Origin: Paenibacillus sp. OV219
Lineage (GTDB): Bacteria; Bacillota; Bacilli; Paenibacillales; Paenibacillaceae
Length of the DNA stretch: 64,000 bases
Assembly (NCBI RefSeq): GCF_900110075.1
Contig: NZ_FOCJ01000006.1
Span: forward strand, 186,001-250,000
Reading direction: 5' to 3'
Within the stretch, counting starts at the first letter, position 1; every line of letters begins with the position of its first letter. Shown one piece after another: positions 7,402-15,575 of the stretch. Both the position numbers and the translations under genes were made by a program. The notes beneath the pieces are model-generated. The model did not search any database, had not been told where the DNA came from, and saw nothing but the letters and a program-made list of their open reading frames with translations.

Positions 7402-8595
7402 ATGAGCAACATACCGAAAATTGTTATACTAGGGGCCGGTTACGGCGGTGTTTTGACAGCACTTCGTCTTCAGAAAGAACTGAATTACAACGAAGCTGAC
7501 GTAACGCTCGTGAACAAGCATGATTACCACTACTTCACGACACATCTTCACATGCCGGCTGCGGGCACAGACAAGACAGAAAACGCACGCGTTAGCATCT
7601 CCAAGCTGATTGACGAATTCAAAATCGACTTCGTTAAATCGACTGTCGTACAAATCCGTACGCAAGATAAGAAAGTTATTCTTGAAGACGGTACTCTCTC
7701 GTACGATTATCTCGTAATCGGCCTTGGCGGTGAGCCTGAAACATTCGGTATCCCAGGTATGCTTGAATACGCAATGAACATTCGCTCGATTAACTCTGTT
7801 CGCTTGATCCGCGAACACATTGAGTACCAATTCGCACGCTTCAAGCGTGAACCACACCGTACAGATTACCTTACTTTCGTTGTCGGCGGCGCTGGCTTCA
7901 CAGGTATCGAATTTGTCGGTGAGCTGGCAGATCGTCTTCCAGAGCTTTGTAAGCAGAATGACGTTGATCCTTCGCTTATTAAGCTTTACAATATCGAAGC
8001 TGCTCCAACTGCGCTTCCTGGCTTTGACCCAGAGCTCGTTGAGTATGCCATGCAAGTACTGACGAAGAAAGGCGTAACATTCCGCATCGGCACTCCGATC
8101 AAAGAATGTACTCCTGACGGCGTTATCGTTGGCGACAACGAAGAAATCAAAGCAGCTACAGTTATCTGGGCAGCTGGCGTTCGCGGTAACCGCCTGATCG
8201 AAGAAGCGGGTATCGAAGTTATGCGCGGCCGTGTTAAGGTTGACGAGTCGCTTCGCGCTCCAGGCCACGAGAACATCTACATTGTTGGCGACAACTCCCT
8301 GATGTTCAATCCGGAAGGCCGTCCGTACCCACCAACAGCTCAAATCGCTATGCAACAAGGCGTAGTTTGCGCGCACAACCTGGTTGCTTCGATCCGTAAC
8401 CAACCGCTGAAGAAATTCGAATTCAAGAACAAAGGTACCGTTGCATCCCTTGGTAAAGGCGAAGCAGTCGGTCTTGCATTCGGCAAGAAATATAAAGGCA
8501 GCGTAGCGGCAATGCTGAAGAAAGCAATCGACATCCGTTACCTGTACATCATCGGTGGTATTCCACTCGTTGTTAAAAAAGGTAAGTTCCTATAA
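7402..8595 (+). CDS. Type II NADH dehydrogenase (non-proton-pumping)
   Basis: A 397-residue NDH-2-type enzyme, which transfers electrons from NADH to menaquinone at the membrane surface. The FAD loop GAGYGG is at 11-16, the NADH loop GGAGFTGIEF at 162-171, and IYIVGDNS closes the second FAD site. The C-terminal helices (FGKKYKGSVAAMLKKAIDIRYLYIIGGIP) resemble the membrane-anchoring end. The ATG at 7402 is preceded by GGATGGG; an upstream in-frame reading overlaps the Rex-like site and is dismissed. The gene is the closest relative of YumB/YutJ/Ndh by size and context. Its stop overlaps the ATG of the next gene (TAATG), suggesting translational coupling. Confidence 0.92.
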   Translation: MSNIPKIVILGAGYGGVLTALRLQKELNYNEADVTLVNKHDYHYFTTHLHMPAAGTDKTENARVSISKLIDEFKIDFVKSTVVQIRTQDKKVILEDGTLSYDYLVIGLGGEPETFGIPGMLEYAMNIRSINSVRLIREHIEYQFARFKREPHRTDYLTFVVGGAGFTGIEFVGELADRLPELCKQNDVDPSLIKLYNIEAAPTALPGFDPELVEYAMQVLTKKGVTFRIGTPIKECTPDGVIVGDNEEIKAATVIWAAGVRGNRLIEEAGIEVMRGRVKVDESLRAPGHENIYIVGDNSLMFNPEGRPYPPTAQIAMQQGVVCAHNLVASIRNQPLKKFEFKNKGTVASLGKGEAVGLAFGKKYKGSVAAMLKKAIDIRYLYIIGGIPLVVKKGKFL

Positions 8596-8849
8596 TGAGA
8601 CACTGCAGCGTGCAGGTTCGAGGGTTACTGACGCGTGAGGAGCTAGATCGCTACAATGCGCTGATGGAAGTGGGCTCTTACTTAGAGTCGCAGAACCGTT
8701 ACGACTTGGTATATACGGTGCAGAAAGAAGTGGATATCCTTATTCTTCCGGGCATTGAACGGTTGAAGGAGAAGGGCCGCGAGCGTGACCGGCAGACGGA
8801 AGCGTACTTGGAAATGAAACGTCTACTCGAAGAGGACGACGAGGACTAA
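8595..8849 (+). CDS. Conserved small protein translationally coupled to ndh
   Basis: An 84-residue charged soluble protein I cannot name. It starts with the ATG that overlaps the ndh stop by one base (TAATG), and no separate ribosome site is needed. The sequence has a basic start and a Glu/Arg-rich helical second half (ERLKEKGRERDRQTEAYLEM) ending in EEDDED. There are no cysteine pairs, membrane spans or signal peptide. Its strict coupling suggests a role tied to the NADH dehydrogenase, such as assembly or control. This is inference only. A strong terminator follows. Confidence 0.7.
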   Translation: MRHCSVQVRGLLTREELDRYNALMEVGSYLESQNRYDLVYTVQKEVDILILPGIERLKEKGRERDRQTEAYLEMKRLLEEDDED

Positions 8850-8855
8850 AATAAT

Positions 8856-8898
8856 AAAGCGGATGGAACGTCAGTAGTGACGTTTCATCCGCTTTTTT
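8856..8898. terminator. Terminator between the ndh operon and hemQ
   Basis: AAAGCGGATG-AACGTCA pairs with TGACGTTTCATCCGCTTT, followed by a T run. It lies between convergent genes and probably works in both directions. Confidence 0.9.
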
Positions 8899-8903
8899 AA
8901 AAA

Positions 8904-9650
8904 CTAGATGCTGAACAACTGCTGAAGCTTCTCGTCTGTGATGCGATTGCCGACGTAGAATTCACCGAATTCGCCGAAGCGCGCGCTTACTTCATCGAAG
9001 CGCATTTCATAGACAAGCTTCTTGAATTGAAGCGCATCTTCCGCGAACAGCGTAACGCCCCACTCCCAGTTGTCGAAGCCAACGGAGCCTGTAATGATTT
9101 GTTTCACTTTGCCCGCATACCCGCGGCCGATCATGCCATGGCTGCGCATCATGGTGCGGCGCTCTTCCATGCTGAGCATGTACCAGTTGTCGTTGCCTTC
9201 GCGGCGCTTGTTCATCGGGTAGAAGCAGATGTGGTTCCATTTTGGCAGAATCGGCTTCAATCTTGCGAGAATTTCCGGGCTTTGCATTGGGTCTGTGCCC
9301 GGAGGCGCCATGTAGTTGCTCAGTTCCACGATGCTCACGTACGAGTGCGCCGGAATGGTGAACTGAGCGAATGTCGTCTTATTGAACGCATTCTCGATGG
9401 CATTCAGTTCTTCGAGCGTTTCGCGGAGGTGCATCAGGACGAAATCCGCCTTCTGGCCTACGATGGAATAGAAAGCGGTGCTGCCTTGTTTATTATCTTC
9501 AACGGACTGCCAGTCAGACAGGAAGGATTGAAGCTCGTCCAGTGCAATAGCACGCTCTCCTTCGTCTGCTAATTTCCAAGCCGTCCAGTCAATTGTGCGG
9601 AAATCATGCAAGGCGTACCAGCCTTCCAGCGTTTGAGCTGCTTCACTCAT
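8904..9650 (-). CDS. hemQ: Coproheme decarboxylase HemQ
   Basis: A 248-residue chlorite dismutase-like protein of the HemQ type. It converts iron-coproporphyrin III to protoheme with peroxide, the last step of heme synthesis in Gram-positive bacteria. Residues that align with the catalytic set of Listeria HemQ are all present: Arg130, Tyr144 (in FYPMNKRR), Lys148, Trp156, the proximal His171 (in RSHG) and the distal Gln184. The distal glutamine rather than arginine argues against chlorite dismutase activity. The start at 9650 follows GAGGAGAG by six bases; the frame extends 39 codons further but into the divergent promoter region. It is convergent with the ndh operon. Confidence 0.95.
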   Translation of the reverse strand: MSEAAQTLEGWYALHDFRTIDWTAWKLADEGERAIALDELQSFLSDWQSVEDNKQGSTAFYSIVGQKADFVLMHLRETLEELNAIENAFNKTTFAQFTIPAHSYVSIVELSNYMAPPGTDPMQSPEILARLKPILPKWNHICFYPMNKRREGNDNWYMLSMEERRTMMRSHGMIGRGYAGKVKQIITGSVGFDNWEWGVTLFAEDALQFKKLVYEMRFDEVSARFGEFGEFYVGNRITDEKLQQLFSI

Positions 9651-9748
9651 CGGTATCTCTCCTCTATAGGTGTAATTGTCGTCTACATTGTAACGTAATG
9701 GAACAAAGGAGAGCAAATGACGGACTTGTGACAACAGCTGTGAATGAA

Positions 9749-9777
9749 TTGACTTCCTCGAAGCCATCTACTACACT
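9749..9777 (+). promoter_or_regulatory. Predicted sigma-A promoter of the yuiB-like gene
   Basis: TTGACT (9749-9754), a 17-base spacer and TACACT (9772-9777), about 30 bases before the start codon and divergent from hemQ. Confidence 0.6.
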
Positions 9778-9808
9778 TATTCGTAGCGAAAGGGGAATCA
9801 AGCACGGC

Positions 9809-10114
9809 ATGAACGGTGACGTTAATATTCTACAGCTTATTATTGCAACGGTATTGTTTTTTGTAATGGTGTTCGGTATCGGATTTATATTGAACATGCT
9901 GCTAAAAACAACCTTTTTTCCGATTTATCTATATGTTCTGGTAGGAATTCCAATCTTCATCTGGCAAACTTGGGATAAAACGAAGACGTTTACAGACAAC
10001 TTCTCCGCCTTCACGTTCGTCGACATTGTTCCAGCAATCGGAGCGCTCATTGGCGCATACGTAAGTGGTGTGACGATTCGGGCATTACGTCGTGGCGGAT
10101 ACAAAATGTTCTAA
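9809..10114 (+). CDS. yuiB: YuiB-like small membrane protein
   Basis: A 101-residue protein with an N-terminal hydrophobic segment (LQLIIATVLFFVMVFGIGFILNML, about 8-31), a second near 36-51 and a third near 72-90, ending in a basic tail. The FGIGFILNMLLK motif and the size resemble YuiB of Bacillus, which lies in the same yumB-yuiB neighbourhood. Function is unknown in the family. The start at 9809 is the only ATG in frame before the first span, although its AAAGGGG is rather far (about 14 bases). A longer frame from 9593 crosses the promoter and hemQ. Confidence 0.7.
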   Translation: MNGDVNILQLIIATVLFFVMVFGIGFILNMLLKTTFFPIYLYVLVGIPIFIWQTWDKTKTFTDNFSAFTFVDIVPAIGALIGAYVSGVTIRALRRGGYKMF

Positions 10115-10216
10115 GATGAAATTACAGACGGCAAGGCCATACTAAGGATCAAACGTAGAAAGCTGGCTGACTTAAAGCTCCACAGCGCAGCTTTCGAAGA
10201 GCCGAGGTGATGTGCA

Positions 10217-11092
10217 TTGCCGTTTTTTCTATTGGGCTTGCATTATGAACGTACAGGAAAGGATAATGGGGGACCGCCAATTTTGACGGTTCATCCGCCC
10301 TGTCTGACAAGCCGCCTATTCGTCCCACTTGGAGAGAAGCTGGCAGGCGATAGCGAGCTAATTAGATTCGATATTCGTGGACATGGTGCGAGTAACGCAG
10401 GAAATGGGAAGCTTACACTCGGCTTAATTGCTGAAGATATGCGGCAGCTGCTCGACGAGCTTGGTGAGAAGACCGCCTATCTATGCTCGTATGGCGCAGG
10501 GTCGTTCCCACTGTTGACGGCGTTACTGGCGTACCCGGAGAGATTCATCGGTGGCATTCTCATTAACGGAACTGCTGGTTATACCGACATTGTAACCCGC
10601 TCGAAGCTGCAGGCTTCCTACATTACAAGTAGGCTTGCGCCAAAGGATCCGATTGCGTACAATTCTGCACTTGGCGAAGCGGGGAGCAAAGCGGAGGTTC
10701 AGGCGCTCTATGAGGAAGCGAAGCAGGGAGATGCTTCCGAATGGCGGGAGTATACAGCAGCATGCCTGGACAGCTCGGTGCAGAAGCGGATTGGCCAGCT
10801 CCGGCAGCCGATGCTTCTTATCTATGGAGCGGATGATCAGGTCAGTCAGCATTATGCAGGTGCGCTGCGAAAGGGACTGCCGAATTGTGAGCTGTACGGT
10901 ATTAAAGGTGCGAGTAAGCAGCTGCTGATGAAACATCCTTCTACTACCGCTTTTATCATATCGCAATGGATTGATAAGCAGGAGCATCCGGAGCTTGCCG
11001 ATACGTTCGAGGAACGGTCTGCGCTTTTGGAAGAGCTTATGAGCCATGGCGCTATGGAAGGATTGCATGACGAGAATCATCCACAGCACTAG
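10217..11092 (+). CDS. Alpha/beta hydrolase-fold protein, possibly catalytically altered
   Basis: A 291-residue alpha/beta hydrolase-fold protein. The oxyanion region HPPCLTSRLF, the strand-turn RFDIRGHGAS and the acid segment LLIYGADDQ are recognisable. The nucleophile elbow reads LCSYGAG, so the usual first Gly of GxSxG is replaced although the Ser remains. The usual Gly-x-x-His near the C-terminus reads GASKQLLMKHP, so the catalytic His is not in its normal place. Activity is therefore uncertain. The TTG start is supported by GAGGTGA six bases upstream. An inverted pair GAAAGCTG/CAGCTTTC lies just before it, and a terminator separates it from dnaB. Confidence 0.75.
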   Translation: MPFFLLGLHYERTGKDNGGPPILTVHPPCLTSRLFVPLGEKLAGDSELIRFDIRGHGASNAGNGKLTLGLIAEDMRQLLDELGEKTAYLCSYGAGSFPLLTALLAYPERFIGGILINGTAGYTDIVTRSKLQASYITSRLAPKDPIAYNSALGEAGSKAEVQALYEEAKQGDASEWREYTAACLDSSVQKRIGQLRQPMLLIYGADDQVSQHYAGALRKGLPNCELYGIKGASKQLLMKHPSTTAFIISQWIDKQEHPELADTFEERSALLEELMSHGAMEGLHDENHPQH

Positions 11093-11117
11093 AGCACAGT
11101 TAGGACATTATAATAAG

Positions 11118-11148
11118 TTCCCTCGAGAGGGGGAATTTTCTTTTTTTT
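11118..11148 (+). terminator. Terminator upstream of dnaB
   Basis: TTCCC (11118-11122) and GGGAA (11131-11135) with neighbouring wobble pairs, followed by TTTTC and a run of eight T. Confidence 0.7.
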
Positions 11149-11210
11149 CTACGGCTTATCCTATGGTAAACTAGTAGAAAGAATAAAAGGCGGATGGAGT
11201 CGGTAGTGAG

Positions 11211-12758
11211 ATGCGGATCGGAAGCTTACATCATTTTACTGAACATCATCGTTATTATACCTTTCGCGATTTTTCGTTAAGTGCAGTCGACCGCAAAATG
11301 ATCGCGCTCATCTATCAATCTATGATTGGCGCGTTCGCAGCAGGTTTGTACCAGCTGCTCTATCAGCAGGCAGCCGATGACAAGGTCGGGTATTCGCCGC
11401 TTGCACCGCAGCGTAAGCTGCTGCTTGGCCTTGGGCTAGAGATGAGCGAGCGCAGCAGGCAGGAGCTTGTTCTTCATGCTTCACGGCTAGAAGCGGTTGG
11501 GCTGCTGCAAGTCTCGAAGCTCGGTGTACTCGATAATGATGATGTTGTTTATGAATATGAACTAATGAAGCCTTTATCGCCGGATGAGTTCTTCGGAAGC
11601 CCGCATCTGACGATGCTGCTGCGTGATAAAGTTGGCAAGCATTCCGTTATTGCGCTGCGGGAATGCTTTTATGCGAAGGAAGATGATGAGCTCGCAAGCG
11701 CTGAGCTGCAGCGGGAGAATATTACGGTGCCGTTCTACGAGCTATTCCGCTTGAACACGCAAGGTATCGATCTTGAGCTGGAGCAGGCGCTCACCGAAGT
11801 AGCGCCGGCAAGGCAGCCAGCGCCTAAGCCGCAAACGCTGGAGACAGCAGGAATCCAGTATGGCGATATTATTATGCGGTTCCCGCGCAACTCGGCGAAC
11901 CGTCAATATGTGGAGCGTCTGCGCGGAGATCAGGAAGCGATTGCGCAGCTCAATTACATCGCGTACAAATATAACTTGGACGCGGCTGATCTTAGCCGAT
12001 TGCTCGATGAAGATAACATCTTCACGAGCAAAGGCGAGCTGCTCATTGATGAGCTGCAGCTGCGGGCGAATCAGATGTACCGCCAGGACCGCAAGCGAAC
12101 GGACGAGCGCCAGCGGATGTACGGTAGAATGTCTGCAGCGAAGGCGGAGAATGAGCAAACGGATGATGGCAGTGACGATATGCCGGATGAAGTGGCCGTT
12201 CAAGCTGAATATTATATGGACGTGCCTGCACAGCTGGCAGGCCGGTGCGATATCCACCAGTACAACATGCTGATGCGGAACGAGCCGCATACACGATTTA
12301 TTGCACGTTTCTTCCCAGGAGCAGTGCCGGAGTGGCTCATTCGTGTATTTGAAGTAATCGATCATAATTATCGTTTGCAAGGTGCAGTCATAAACGTCCT
12401 TATCCATTATGTTCTTGGTTTTAACGACGCGCAGCGCGTGACGAAAGCTTTTATTGATACAGTAGCTTCAAACATGCTGATGAAAGGCATTGATTCCTTC
12501 GAGAAGGCCGTCGGCTATGTGCGCGACCAGGGGAAAGTCGAAGCGGATAAAGAACGCCGCCGCGATGGTGGTATCGGTGCGGCGAATGCTTCTTCAGGAG
12601 CGCCGCGGAGTCAGCGTGGCGCTTCGCAGCGAGGCGGCGGGGCTCGTAAGCCATCAATTCCGATTATGCCTGAAGCGCCAAGTGGATCGCCGCTGTCGGC
12701 GGAGGAGATGGAAGAGATTCGGCTGATGGCACGTAGGTTAGATGGTAAAACAACGTAA
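11211..12758 (+). CDS. dnaB: Replication initiation and membrane attachment protein DnaB
   Basis: A 515-residue homologue of the Gram-positive helicase-loading protein DnaB (not the helicase). In Bacillus it acts with DnaD and DnaI to load the DnaC helicase at origins and restart sites. The identity rests on length, the N-terminal winged-helix region, the C-terminal DnaB/DnaD-type helical domain (FIARFFPGAVPEWLIRVFEVIDHN, then YVLGFNDAQ near 395-405), and the dnaI gene 18 bases downstream. The C-terminal 70 residues are Gly/Arg/Ser-rich and low in complexity. The start at 11211 has GGAG about 11 bases upstream, and a TGG-TAAACT extended -10 lies at 11164-11172. Confidence 0.92.
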   Translation: MRIGSLHHFTEHHRYYTFRDFSLSAVDRKMIALIYQSMIGAFAAGLYQLLYQQAADDKVGYSPLAPQRKLLLGLGLEMSERSRQELVLHASRLEAVGLLQVSKLGVLDNDDVVYEYELMKPLSPDEFFGSPHLTMLLRDKVGKHSVIALRECFYAKEDDELASAELQRENITVPFYELFRLNTQGIDLELEQALTEVAPARQPAPKPQTLETAGIQYGDIIMRFPRNSANRQYVERLRGDQEAIAQLNYIAYKYNLDAADLSRLLDEDNIFTSKGELLIDELQLRANQMYRQDRKRTDERQRMYGRMSAAKAENEQTDDGSDDMPDEVAVQAEYYMDVPAQLAGRCDIHQYNMLMRNEPHTRFIARFFPGAVPEWLIRVFEVIDHNYRLQGAVINVLIHYVLGFNDAQRVTKAFIDTVASNMLMKGIDSFEKAVGYVRDQGKVEADKERRRDGGIGAANASSGAPRSQRGASQRGGGARKPSIPIMPEAPSGSPLSAEEMEEIRLMARRLDGKTT

Positions 12759-12776
12759 ACAAGAGGTGAGGCCCAC

Positions 12777-13736
12777 ATGGCGATGGAATCGCTAGGCGAC
12801 CTGTTAAAGCGAATGCCAGGCGGCAGCAATGCGCTGCGCCAGGCCGACAAGCTAATGGAAGATCTGCTGGCTGACCCATTGGTCGGCCTGCTTCGCAATA
12901 AATATCCGGAGCTGGATGATGACACCATCCGGCTTAATATGAACAAAATTTATCAATGTACGAAAGAATACCGCAGCTGCTCGAATTGTCCGGGACTTGA
13001 CGCATGTCCGAATGATTTTGAAGGGCATTATACGGAGCTGTCCTGTGAACGCATTGGTACGCTTATTCAATTGAATGACCGCAAAGTATCCTGCAAGAAG
13101 CTGCTTGCAAAACAAGGTGAGAATAAAATTCGCAGCCGAATTCGCAGCTTCTATGTCGATGACCGCGCGCTGTCTCAAGGCTATTCCGCAGATGAAATTG
13201 TGTCTAAGGATGTTGAGCGAATGAAAGCGGTCGGTCAATTGATGCGCTATATCAACATCACGAAGGAGAAGGGCTTGCAGCAGGAAGGGCTGTTCATGAC
13301 AGGCTCATTCGGCACAGGCAAAACCTTCCTCATGTGCTATATGCTTCATGAACTTGCGAAGGCAGGATTCACGGGGGCGATTGTGTATATGCCTGAGTTC
13401 GTGGAAGACTTGAAGTCGCTTATGATGGAGCCGCTCAAGTTGAAGGAAACCGTCGATCTGATGAAAGAGACCGATCTCCTCATATTCGATGATATCGGTG
13501 CGGAGAATTTGAACCCATGGGTGCGCGATCATGTGCTCGGCTCGATTCTTAATTACCGAATGAATCGCAAACCGACGTTCTATACGTCCAACTACGGACT
13601 CGATGCGCTGGAGCAGCATTTCAGCTTTACGAACAAGGATGGCGATGAGCTTCATAAAGGACAACGGCTTATGGACCGTGTTCGTCCTTATGTTGAGCTT
13701 GTCCATGTTACAGGTCATAATAAACGCGGGCGTTAA
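12777..13736 (+). CDS. dnaI: Primosomal protein DnaI (helicase loader ATPase)
   Basis: A 319-residue AAA+ ATPase that loads the replicative helicase onto DNA. The N-terminal DnaI domain holds a zinc-type cysteine group (CTKEYRSCSNCPGLDACPNDF region, about 62-82). The C-terminal domain has Walker A GSFGTGKT near 176-183, Walker B LLIFDDIG near 233-240, and a sensor region YTSNYGLDALEQHF. The ATG follows AGAGGTGAGG. It is co-directional with dnaB, 18 bases apart, as in Bacillus; there ytxB-ytxC-thrS follow, whereas here ytxC and thrS are 48 kb away in the same window, so the ancestral block has been split. Confidence 0.95.
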   Translation: MAMESLGDLLKRMPGGSNALRQADKLMEDLLADPLVGLLRNKYPELDDDTIRLNMNKIYQCTKEYRSCSNCPGLDACPNDFEGHYTELSCERIGTLIQLNDRKVSCKKLLAKQGENKIRSRIRSFYVDDRALSQGYSADEIVSKDVERMKAVGQLMRYINITKEKGLQQEGLFMTGSFGTGKTFLMCYMLHELAKAGFTGAIVYMPEFVEDLKSLMMEPLKLKETVDLMKETDLLIFDDIGAENLNPWVRDHVLGSILNYRMNRKPTFYTSNYGLDALEQHFSFTNKDGDELHKGQRLMDRVRPYVELVHVTGHNKRGR

Positions 13737-13745
13737 CTGTACATC

Positions 13746-13775
13746 GAGAGCCGGAAGCAGCAGCTTCCGGCTCTT
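13746..13775 (+). terminator. Hairpin after dnaI
   Basis: GAGCCGGAAGC (13748-13758) pairs perfectly with GCTTCCGGCTC (13763-13773). The T tract after it is weak, so termination may be partial. Confidence 0.6.
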
Positions 13776-13925
13776 CGTACAGGTTGATTCATTCTTTTAA
13801 TAAAAGGAAATCGTTTGATTGAGTGGCATTTTTCGACAAATCATTTACGGGATAAATAATATAATATAATATATTCAATAGATTTAGCGATAGGTTCCTT
13901 TCATTGTTTAGAGGAGGCGCAATTC

Positions 13926-15548
13926 ATGTATTCAATGCTTATCGTTGACGACGAGAAATGGGTTCGGCAAGGGCTGAAACAGACGATCGATTGGCAAGCT
14001 TACGGGATTGAGCTTTGGGGCGAAGCGCAGAATGGCGAGGAAGCGTTTACATGGCTTTCTAGAAGCAGACCCGATATTCTTATCACCGATATTAAGATGC
14101 CAGGTATGGACGGCTTAACCTTACTTGAACACATTAACAAACAGAAGATGCACACGAAAGTAATCATCATGAGTGGTTACAGTGATTTCTCATATGCACA
14201 GAAAGCAGTAAGATGCGGAGCTTACGGATATGTGCTGAAGCCGGTCGAGGAGCGCGAGCTGCTTGAGATTGTTCATAAATGCGTGGAAGACTTGGAGAAT
14301 GATTCTAAGCAAGCCAGCATTCTTGAGGAAATGCAAGGACAAATTCGTGAAAGTATGCCTCTGGCAAGACAGAGATATCTTGAGCAGCTATTGCGAGGGG
14401 AAAGCACGCCGAACATTGGTGATGCGGAGAATATTTGGCGCGCACTGAAGATGTCCATGAATCCTGAAGAAATACAAGTCGCGGTTGTTCGTATACACGA
14501 CTGGGGAATTAAAGGTGAAGCGAGGAGCAGCCGGAGTTCTATGCTTTACGCCATTGGGAACATCGCCGAAGAGTTGTTAAAGGGCAAAGGATATCGCTCG
14601 TTCTTCTGCAAGCTAAGCGACGAGGATGGAGATGCCGCGCTTGTATTTTCACCGGAACTGGGAGCAGGCCTTGATAAGAAGACGATTGTTCCTTCCGTAT
14701 TGCTGGAAGTGCTTGAGGAGAGCAGTCGATTATTGCAAGTGACCGCCAGCATTGGTCTTAGCCGAAATGTTGGATGGGATAAACTTTCAAATGCTTATAC
14801 CGAAGCTGTCTATGCTTGCAGCTATTCGTTCTTTAAGGGTAAAGGCAGGATTTATGACAGCGAGCAGCTTCCACCGCTTCGAGCCGATAATGAAATTCCA
14901 TCGGTAGTTCCGAGTCCAGAATGGGAAAACCGAGTAACGCATGCGATTAAAGTTGGTGACAACGAATTAATCAAACAAACAGCGTTAGAACTGCAGCAGC
15001 ATATCGAGGGGATTATTCCCAAGTATGCGCCACTGCATATTATTCAGGGCTTGCGAATATTGCTGGCCAATATGTTCTTCAAGCTGAAAGGCTGCCTCAA
15101 TAAAGAGGAGGCTGTCGAACGAAGCACACTCAAGGAATTGCTTCCGAACAGCTTCCAATTAGAAAGTTTGAGCACCCAACTGGTCGAGGAATTATTAAAG
15201 TGGAGCTCGAGAATCCGTGAGACGGGAAGTCGCTCCAGAATTGTCGAGTTGGGGCTTGAGTACATAGGCAAGCATTTCTCCCGACAATTCACTTTGCAGG
15301 ATGTTTCCAATCACCTTTATGTGAACGCTTCCTACTTCAGTAGGCTGTTTCATGAGGAAGTAGGAGAGACGTTCGTTCGTTATGTAGCGGGCATGCGCAT
15401 TACGAAAGCAAAGCAGCTTTTGAAAGGCACGACGATGAAGATCTATGAAATCGCTGATGAGGTCGGATACAATGATTTCCGGCATTTTGTAAAAACATTC
15501 AAAGAAATTGTAGGGCTAACACCTACGCAGTACCGGGATAGTGTCTAG
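13926..15548 (+). CDS. YesN-type AraC-family response regulator
   Basis: A 540-residue response regulator. The N-terminal receiver has the acidic pair Asp8/Asp9, phospho-acceptor Asp55 in ILITDIKMPGMDG, and Lys in VLKPVEERE. A long middle region follows, then an AraC-type double helix-turn-helix at about 440-540 (FTLQDVSNHLYVNASYFSRLFHEEVG and IYEIADEVGYNDFRHFVKTFKE). GAGGAGG precedes the ATG. It is 27 bases ahead of its cognate YesM-type kinase and heads the sugar cluster, so it most likely activates the binding-protein and transport genes. The upstream 125 bases are very AT-rich (TATAAT-like at about 13860-13880). Confidence 0.92.
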   Translation: MYSMLIVDDEKWVRQGLKQTIDWQAYGIELWGEAQNGEEAFTWLSRSRPDILITDIKMPGMDGLTLLEHINKQKMHTKVIIMSGYSDFSYAQKAVRCGAYGYVLKPVEERELLEIVHKCVEDLENDSKQASILEEMQGQIRESMPLARQRYLEQLLRGESTPNIGDAENIWRALKMSMNPEEIQVAVVRIHDWGIKGEARSSRSSMLYAIGNIAEELLKGKGYRSFFCKLSDEDGDAALVFSPELGAGLDKKTIVPSVLLEVLEESSRLLQVTASIGLSRNVGWDKLSNAYTEAVYACSYSFFKGKGRIYDSEQLPPLRADNEIPSVVPSPEWENRVTHAIKVGDNELIKQTALELQQHIEGIIPKYAPLHIIQGLRILLANMFFKLKGCLNKEEAVERSTLKELLPNSFQLESLSTQLVEELLKWSSRIRETGSRSRIVELGLEYIGKHFSRQFTLQDVSNHLYVNASYFSRLFHEEVGETFVRYVAGMRITKAKQLLKGTTMKIYEIADEVGYNDFRHFVKTFKEIVGLTPTQYRDSV

Positions 15549-15575
15549 CCAGAACAACAATGGGGCTGAGCGAAC

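Noticed and set aside
7429-8403. 324-codon minus-strand ORF opposite ndh
   Set aside because: Antisense shadow of a clear NADH dehydrogenase; no ribosome site or domain.
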